From: Flavobacterium psychrophilum
GTDB taxonomy: Bacteria > Bacteroidota > Bacteroidia > Flavobacteriales > Flavobacteriaceae
DNA length: 64,000 nucleotides
Reading direction: 5' to 3'
Assembly: GCA_945862065.1 (NCBI GenBank)
Contig: CAMAWT010000011.1
Location: 18,887 to 82,886 of the forward strand
Shown here: in pieces, positions 58,325-64,000 of the stretch
How positions within the stretch are numbered: position 1 is the first letter of the stretch
Layout of the letters: each line of letters begins with the position of its first letter
Position numbers and translations under genes: made by a program
The notes under the pieces: generated by a model
What the model was told of the DNA's origin: nothing
Seen by the model: only the letters and a program-made list of their open reading frames with translations
The model's database searches: none

Positions 58325-59188
58325 ATGAAAGAAAAAAGACTTTGGTTGGTGTTGTTTTTAATGAGTTTTTGTGTTTCAGCCCAAGTAAAAGGCGTTGTTG
58401 TTGATGAAAAAAACCAACCTATTCCGTATGTAAGTGTTTGGGTAGAACATGAAAATACGGGAACATCAACTGAAGAAAACGGCAGCTTTGAAATTGAGGT
58501 AAAAGACCAAAACAATAACCTCATTTTTTTGGCTTTAGGGTTTGAAAAACAAATCATAAAAGCTGCTCAAGTTGACAAAGTAATATTAAAAACAACCACC
58601 TTTGAACTCAATGAAGTTTTGGTTGATAACAGATTGGAAACCAAAACAAAAGAAATTGGCACACCCAAAAACGAAATGTATCAGGCTTTTGAAAACGGGC
58701 CACGCATCGACTTGAAGTTTTTTCCTTTTTTGCCAGCTTACAGTAAAACCAAATACATTAAAAAAGTAGCGCTTTATTGTGATAGTAGAATGGATGATGT
58801 TTCTATCAAAATACATTTTTATAAAACCAACGAAGACGGACTTCCTGGCGAAGAAATGACCAAAAAAGACTTACTTTTTAAACTAAAAAACGGCATCAAT
58901 AACAACCTTTTTGATGTTTCTTCTTCTCGATTATTAATGCCCAAAAAAGGAATTTATGTAGGTTTTGAAAAATTAATCATCGAAAAAAATAAAATTGAGA
59001 AAAAAACAAAAGACCTTAACAACAACGAAATTATTAAAAAAACCTATTTGCCCTATATTCTTTACAATCTTGAAGAACGACCTTTTTCACTCACTTTTTT
59101 AAACGGAAAATGGATTAAAAAAAGCACATCAAATACCTCACAAACAATGGTGTATGAACCTGCAGTAAAATTGATATTGACGGATTAA
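58325..59188 (+). CDS. Exported protein with a carboxypeptidase-regulatory-like domain
   Basis: The ATG at 58325 starts a signal peptide (MKEKRLWLVLFLMSFCVSAQ), giving 287 residues. The frame opens at 58283 inside the GH3 gene. The CarboxypepD_reg-like domain (about 21-105) has VKGVVVDEKNQPIPYVSVWVEHENTGTSTEENGSFEIEV. A beta-rich C-terminal region of unknown type follows. Such domains start TonB-dependent receptors, but here no plug or barrel is present, so it is a periplasmic or surface protein. Confidence 0.82.
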   Translation: MKEKRLWLVLFLMSFCVSAQVKGVVVDEKNQPIPYVSVWVEHENTGTSTEENGSFEIEVKDQNNNLIFLALGFEKQIIKAAQVDKVILKTTTFELNEVLVDNRLETKTKEIGTPKNEMYQAFENGPRIDLKFFPFLPAYSKTKYIKKVALYCDSRMDDVSIKIHFYKTNEDGLPGEEMTKKDLLFKLKNGINNNLFDVSSSRLLMPKKGIYVGFEKLIIEKNKIEKKTKDLNNNEIIKKTYLPYILYNLEERPFSLTFLNGKWIKKSTSNTSQTMVYEPAVKLILTD

Positions 59189-59320
59189 TATAATTTACTG
59201 AAACTCGTTTATTTCATACAAAACCTCTTTCATTTTACTGCCATTTATTTCAACTGGGCGATAGGCGACGTTAAATTTTTCGATAGTAATTGAAATAATT
59301 TTTTTACTACAAAATTTAAA

Positions 59321-62200
59321 TCACCCCAAAATAAACTCCAAATTGGTGTGGAGATCCTCTGGAATGGCGTCAATATCTATAATGGCATCAGAGATTTCTT
59401 TTTTCTTTTGTTGTAAAGAAATTATTTTTTCTTCGATGGTGTCTTTGGTAATAAAACGCACCACGTTTACGGGTTTGTCCTGTCCAATTCGGTGTGCTCT
59501 TGCAATGGCTTGGTTTTCGGCAAACGGGTTCCACCAAGGTTCAAGTAGCAACACAAACGACGCTTGGGTAAGGTTGATTCCCACAGAGCCTGCTTTGAGC
59601 GAAATGAAAAAAAGTGGTACCGACGGGTTGGTTTGAAACTCGTTTACTTGCGCTTCTCTATTTTCTGATTTTGTTTCGCCGGTTAACAAACAAAAAGGGA
59701 TTTGGTTTTTTTTGCACCAATCGGTATAAAGGGCAATGTGCTTTACAAAAGAACTGAAGAGTAGTATTTTTTGGTTGGATTTAATCAAGGTATCCAAATA
59801 ATGTGTAACGTCCAAAAACTTCCCCGCATCAAAAGCGTAGTTGTCATCTAGTAGCTTTGGATGATTTACAATTTGCCTCAATTTCATCAAGGTGTTCAAC
59901 ACGTTCAATTTGTTAACGGGCACATTCTCATTTGAATGTAATAAATAATTTCGGGCTATCGATTTTTCTTTTTCGTACAACGTTTTTTGTTCGGCGGCCA
60001 TTTCTGTATAAAAAATGTGCTCTGTTATTGGAGGTAAGTCTTTGGCAACCTGCTCTTTGGTTCGACGTAAAATATAGGGTTGTATCAATTTTTTAAGTTC
60101 ACCAATTTTTTTCAGGTCTTTTTTCTTTTCTATCGGGGTTTTAAAATAGTTTGCAAAAAAAGAATAAGTTCCCAACAATTCAGGATTAATAAACTGCATT
60201 TGTGACCATAAATCGTCCAACGAATTTTCGATGGGTGTTCCGCTTAACGTGATTTTATATTGGGCTTCAATTTGGTTGATTGCTTCAAAAATTTTCGAAT
60301 TTTTATTTTTTATATAATGACTTTCGTCTAATATTAAATAACGAAACGACATTTTTTTGAATAGAGTAATATCTCGTGAAATGATAGAATAGGAAGTAAA
60401 AACAAGGTCATACAACCGGAGTTTTGATGCCAATAAATTTCTATCAGAACCCGTATAAACGATTGATTTTAAATAAGGTGTAAATTTTTTCGATTCGTTT
60501 TTCCAATTAAAAACTAAAGATGACGGAACCACAATTAATGCTTTTAAAGGTTCAATAGCGGGCTCATTATTAGAAAACAAATCAAAAGGTTCTGAAGTTT
60601 TTTCTACTCGAAGGTTGTCTTTGGTAAACTGAAGCACTGCCAAAGTTTGAAGCGTTTTACCAAGCCCCATGTCGTCTGCAAGGCAGGCTCCAAGTTGGTT
60701 AAATTGATGATTCAAAAGCCACTTTACTCCTTCGGTTTGGTAGTTTCTCAAAGTAGCTTTTAGGTTGGTAGAAGGAACGTAATGTAGTTCCTTTTTTGGA
60801 ATAGATGTTTCGTTATTGACAGGTATATTTTCTAAAAAAGTAAACTGACTTTTCTTAATTGAAATGTTATTTTCGGTTATTTTTCCGAATTCAACAAGCG
60901 GTTTATAAGTTGTAAACCATTCGTTTGGAATTAAAAAGAAAGTACCGTTTGGTAACTCATAAAAAGGATTGTTCAATTTTATGTTGTTGCTAATTTTGGT
61001 AAACGGAAAACTATAATCGCCACAATTTATTTCCATTTTTATATCAAACCAATCTTCATTTTCTTGTTTCTGAACAGAAATGGTCCCAAAATCGGCGGCA
61101 ATTTTTTTGTTATCAACATTTAAAATTGCGACCATAAAACCTGATTTTTCAAATTGATTTTTGGCATCAATTAGCGATTGAATGTTTTGATATTTGTGCA
61201 AAACAGCATCAAAACTAAAAAAGTCGTTATCAGTAATTTTAATTCCCAAATTGCTTAACTTTTCAATCCAATCTTGTTCGGCCTCAAAATTTCTTTTGGT
61301 TTGAATTACTTCAATATTTTTATCCAAAATCAGATTTGAACTAAATTTTCTTTTGTCGTTATGAGAAAAGGCAACATCCTGATATTCAAAAATTAAATCC
61401 AAAAAATAGCAATCAGAAATAAAATAAAAACAAGGAACAATGCTGCATTTAGTAATTTCATTTCTTTGAATAACATCAAACCCAACTGGGTCAATTTCTA
61501 CTTTATTAACAACATCTTTCACAAAAGTTTCAAAAAACAATTGACTGTTTTTTTCTTCAATTTCAATTGTTTTTTTCTTTAAAAACGGCGTTAACTTGTT
61601 GGCATTAATTTCGTTGAGGTTATACATTTTTTTATCAACAACTACCCACGCAGGAGTATTTAGAACCACCAAAACATCTTTTTCGCACGGATGAAAAAAA
61701 TTGGTTTCATCCTTCAATAAAAGACTGTAAAAAATTGTTCCTTCCTTTTTTTCGAAGTGCAATTTTGGCCGCAAAGCTATTTCTGAAAATGCAATTTGTT
61801 GTAAATGAAACGGTGTTTCTCTTTTGAGATGGATGCAAATAGGCACCTTATTTTTGGATACCAAATTTAAAAAAAGAGCGATTTTTATTTCTAAAAATTG
61901 ATTCACAACTTTTGCTGTTGCTTTGTCTTTCATTAACTCGGCAAGAGGTGTTTTGTTTTTTTTGTGGGTGTTGTATTTTTTATTTAAAGATTCAAATTTT
62001 AATAAATCGGCAATTTCTAATAATTTTGAAGTTGCCTCGTCAACTACTATGTTATAGCTTTTTAAAGTTTCTGGCAATGCTTTTTTTTCAACATACGTTA
62101 ATTTATTACCCTCATTTTTAACAAGATAAGCCGTAGGTAAATAGTGTTTTATTACTTCATTGTAACTCAAATCAAAACAAATAGAATGCGTATTTTCCAT
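59321..62200 (-). CDS. SNF2 family DNA helicase/ATPase
   Basis: From the ATG at 62200 (MENTHSICFDLSYNEV) the protein has 959 residues. The frame opens at 62392, but those 64 codons cross the divergent gene's start and promoter. The C-terminal half carries the SNF2 motor: Walker A LADDMGLGKTLQTLAVL, motif II LILDESHYIKN, the TLSGTPIENSLDDLWSQMQF block, then helicase-C motifs KAGSVGINLTQASFV and ARAHRIGQDKPVNV. The N-terminal half (about 1-480) lacks a domain I recognise. It is divergent from the DUF6909 gene. Confidence 0.92.
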   Translation of the reverse strand: MENTHSICFDLSYNEVIKHYLPTAYLVKNEGNKLTYVEKKALPETLKSYNIVVDEATSKLLEIADLLKFESLNKKYNTHKKNKTPLAELMKDKATAKVVNQFLEIKIALFLNLVSKNKVPICIHLKRETPFHLQQIAFSEIALRPKLHFEKKEGTIFYSLLLKDETNFFHPCEKDVLVVLNTPAWVVVDKKMYNLNEINANKLTPFLKKKTIEIEEKNSQLFFETFVKDVVNKVEIDPVGFDVIQRNEITKCSIVPCFYFISDCYFLDLIFEYQDVAFSHNDKRKFSSNLILDKNIEVIQTKRNFEAEQDWIEKLSNLGIKITDNDFFSFDAVLHKYQNIQSLIDAKNQFEKSGFMVAILNVDNKKIAADFGTISVQKQENEDWFDIKMEINCGDYSFPFTKISNNIKLNNPFYELPNGTFFLIPNEWFTTYKPLVEFGKITENNISIKKSQFTFLENIPVNNETSIPKKELHYVPSTNLKATLRNYQTEGVKWLLNHQFNQLGACLADDMGLGKTLQTLAVLQFTKDNLRVEKTSEPFDLFSNNEPAIEPLKALIVVPSSLVFNWKNESKKFTPYLKSIVYTGSDRNLLASKLRLYDLVFTSYSIISRDITLFKKMSFRYLILDESHYIKNKNSKIFEAINQIEAQYKITLSGTPIENSLDDLWSQMQFINPELLGTYSFFANYFKTPIEKKKDLKKIGELKKLIQPYILRRTKEQVAKDLPPITEHIFYTEMAAEQKTLYEKEKSIARNYLLHSNENVPVNKLNVLNTLMKLRQIVNHPKLLDDNYAFDAGKFLDVTHYLDTLIKSNQKILLFSSFVKHIALYTDWCKKNQIPFCLLTGETKSENREAQVNEFQTNPSVPLFFISLKAGSVGINLTQASFVLLLEPWWNPFAENQAIARAHRIGQDKPVNVVRFITKDTIEEKIISLQQKKKEISDAIIDIDAIPEDLHTNLEFILG

Positions 62201-62286
62201 AAAAAAGAGTTGTAAATTCCAATTAGCTAAAGTATAAATTTCATCATAACATAAAATAGCCATAAACGAAATAAATAAAAAATGAC

Positions 62287-62294
62287 TATTTTTG
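62287..62294 (+). promoter_or_regulatory. -7 promoter box for the DUF6909 gene
   Basis: TATTTTTG, 21 bases before the ATG at 62316. Confidence 0.5.
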
Positions 62295-62315
62295 TGGGTT
62301 AGAAAGACAAAATTA

Positions 62316-64000
62316 ATGAAAGAAATTAAAAACATTTCGCGCTCACGAGCGCAAGAGTCCTCAGCAGCTATTGAGCGACTGTACATTACCATGAGGCATT
62401 TATTTAACAGAGGTTTTTATAAACCGATGGGAGTTTCTGGAGAAACATTGCGAGAAGCTTTGTTGGAACTTCGACCAGAAATTTATGGTTCTATTGCCGA
62501 AGAAAAAGTAGAGCTTAACGGATTGTTGTATGTTATTGAGCGACTTCCCGTTGGTATTGAAGAGTGTCGTTACATCAATCTAACTTCAGAGGAAGGATAT
62601 TCTAAATCACATTTTAAAGCGATTGTTCCGCCAAAACGAAGAAGAAATTGTTATCGTATTGATGAGGAACAAATGAATATTGAAATTACAAGAGGGCGAT
62701 CTGATATTTATGATATCATGACGCATTTAACCTTTATTTTCATCGAATCACATAAAATAAAAGACAGGGTTTTAATAGATGAAGAAGGCACTATTTCTAG
62801 AGATTGGGATAGACTTGAGCAAGCGGTGTTGCAACCAAAAAAACTAACACTTGTAGAAAAAGAAAAGGCTATTTCTCATACAGCTAATGTTTTAGGCAGA
62901 ACCTTTGCCGAAATTATAGCTATTTATGATGCTTTTGTAACGGCAGAAAAACCAGATCGATTTTTACACGTTATTTATTGGTTAGGAAAAATTGCGATAG
63001 AAGAAGTAAACGATAATAATAAAAGAACCATTACTTTTAGTCCAGTTTTGAGAGAACGACTTGGACATCACATACATGGAGAAATTTGGGCAACGGAAAT
63101 AAAAGATGTGTTAAAAGCCAACAATTTGTTGTCTAGACCGATTCACATTATCAGCGCAAACATGCACAGCGTCATGAATTCTATTTTTGCGACACCCATT
63201 TTAAAATCAAAGTACAAAGATAAATCAGATTTCTATATATTTGAAGAATTAAGTAAATCGGGAGCTAATGCTTTACGAAAAAAAGTTGAAGAAGTTGCGT
63301 TAAAGCAAGGGATGATTTTTTTACCAGATGCATCGGGAACAAACATTGACGTACAAATTTTTGATACGGCAAAAATTGATTGGTCAAAATCGGCATTTCC
63401 ATCTGTTAAATCGGAAAAAGAGGCTCCAGTTTTAATTGTGATGGATTATGCATTTGGTGAGCAAGCTTATGAAACGATTGACGAATTATTGAAGCCTTAT
63501 AAAAACGAAAGTGACCTGACATTATTGAATGTTGAGTCGGTTTCTATAATGGGAAAAGCCGGAATTTTGGAAGGCGGAAAAGGAGATATTATGATTCCGA
63601 ATGCACACATTAATGAAGGTACGGCTGATAACTATGCTTTTGAAAATGAGTTAACAAAAGAGATGTTTGAAGGAAATGATATTCCTGTTTTTGCGGGCCC
63701 AATGATTACGGTTTTAGGCACATCATTACAAAACAGGGAATTGTTGAAATTTTTCCATGAGTCAACATGGGCTGCTATTGGATTGGAAATGGAGGGCGCT
63801 TATTATCAAAAAGCGATTCAATCGGCATCTAGAATTAGAAAAAGCATCCATCCAAACGTAAAAGTAAGATATGCTTATTATGCCTCAGACAATCCGTTGG
63901 AAACAGGAAGCACCTTGGCATCAGGCGGATTAGGCTCTACGGGAGTAAAACCAACTTATTTGATTACTATTAAAATATTAGAACAAATTTTTAAAATAAA
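62316..64000 (+). CDS. DUF6909/AMP-nucleosidase-like protein, C-terminal end cut by the window
   Basis: The ATG at 62316 starts MKEIKNISRSRAQESSAAIERL, and the frame stays open for about 561 codons to the right edge. The sequence matches the conserved Bacteroidetes family annotated as DUF6909 or as AMP nucleosidase. The C-terminal half has phosphorylase-like features: VESVSIMGKAGILEGGKGDIMIPNAHINEG and GLEMEGAYYQKA, where EMEGA is the purine-nucleoside-phosphorylase-type motif. A nucleosidase or phosphorylase role on a purine nucleotide is plausible, but the N-terminal half is unknown. Only a few residues are probably missing at the end. Confidence 0.85.
   Translation, partial: MKEIKNISRSRAQESSAAIERLYITMRHLFNRGFYKPMGVSGETLREALLELRPEIYGSIAEEKVELNGLLYVIERLPVGIEECRYINLTSEEGYSKSHFKAIVPPKRRRNCYRIDEEQMNIEITRGRSDIYDIMTHLTFIFIESHKIKDRVLIDEEGTISRDWDRLEQAVLQPKKLTLVEKEKAISHTANVLGRTFAEIIAIYDAFVTAEKPDRFLHVIYWLGKIAIEEVNDNNKRTITFSPVLRERLGHHIHGEIWATEIKDVLKANNLLSRPIHIISANMHSVMNSIFATPILKSKYKDKSDFYIFEELSKSGANALRKKVEEVALKQGMIFLPDASGTNIDVQIFDTAKIDWSKSAFPSVKSEKEAPVLIVMDYAFGEQAYETIDELLKPYKNESDLTLLNVESVSIMGKAGILEGGKGDIMIPNAHINEGTADNYAFENELTKEMFEGNDIPVFAGPMITVLGTSLQNRELLKFFHESTWAAIGLEMEGAYYQKAIQSASRIRKSIHPNVKVRYAYYASDNPLETGSTLASGGLGSTGVKPTYLITIKILEQIFKI

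Noticed and set aside
62201..62392. 64-residue N-terminal extension of the SNF2 helicase
   Set aside because: It overlaps the promoter and start of the divergent DUF6909 gene and has no family similarity.
1..64000. Insertion sequences, prophage or conjugative genes
   Set aside because: No transposase, integrase, phage structural or mobilisation gene is visible in any of the open frames.

Overview
The window looks like a chromosomal segment of a Flavobacteriaceae bacterium, most likely Flavobacterium or a close relative. The evidence is the AT-rich sequence, promoters of the Bacteroidetes type (-7 box TAnnTTTG, with almost no Shine-Dalgarno sequences), many Bacteroidetes-specific families (DUF3078, DUF2480, DUF4837, DUF4175, DUF6909, GIN-domain protein, GldN-free but Sec-signal-rich surface proteins) and intergenic repeats resembling the flavo-1 RNA. 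No insertion sequence, prophage, CRISPR array or plasmid backbone is visible. Both edges cut through genes: a multidomain secreted protein on the left and a DUF6909 protein on the right.

Layout. 1-3.2 kb: secreted MAM/Fn3/CUB-like protein and the ribosome-associated GTPase HflX. 3.4-14.8 kb: the SUF iron-sulfur cluster locus on the minus strand (sufA, sufB, sufC, sufD, then sufS, a lipoprotein, sufE, a SufT/DUF59 gene, DUF2480 and DUF3078). The locus is broken in two by a convergent/divergent serine hydrolase gene, and three four-helix-bundle (23S rRNA IVS-like) genes, one of them decayed, sit in the gaps sufA/sufB, sufB/sufC and sufC/sufD. 14.9-24.3 kb: plus-strand hydrolases and envelope genes (metallo-beta-lactamase fold, subtilase, M1 peptidase, rnpA, S41 peptidase, two tandem OmpA-domain proteins). 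24.3-30.5 kb: acetyltransferase, DUF4837 lipoprotein, LysM lytic transglycosylase, phosphoglycerate kinase and a lone membrane protein. 30.6-35.4 kb: holB, DoxX-like protein, PIF1-type helicase, OmpH/Skp-like lipoprotein. 35.7-42.3 kb: methyltransferase, mnmG, ybeY and a giant DUF4175 protein, with four ParB-type parS palindromes around mnmG. 42.4-48.9 kb: gltX, SPFH protein, glnS, folB, tRNA-Cys followed by a tandem array of its 3' end plus terminator, and a LysE transporter. 49-59.2 kb: GIN protein, RNase R, a 744-bp very AT-rich divergent gap, rpiB, Tex, tatA, an inner-membrane coiled-coil protein, SdpI, GH3 and a carboxypeptidase-regulatory-like protein. 59.3-64 kb: SNF2 helicase and the DUF6909 protein.

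How it fits together. The locus combines housekeeping functions (Fe-S assembly, aminoacyl-tRNA synthesis, RNA maturation by RnpA/YbeY/RNase R/MnmG, glycolysis) with envelope proteins. rnpA, mnmG and the parS cluster suggest the origin-proximal part of the chromosome, although dnaA, parA and parB are not in the window. The most unusual structure is the suf operon carrying three IVS-like genes, each enclosed by its own short inverted repeat whose upstream arm abuts the start codon. The next most unusual are the tRNA-Cys tail/terminator array and a cassette-like orphan gene at 29.9-30.5 kb.
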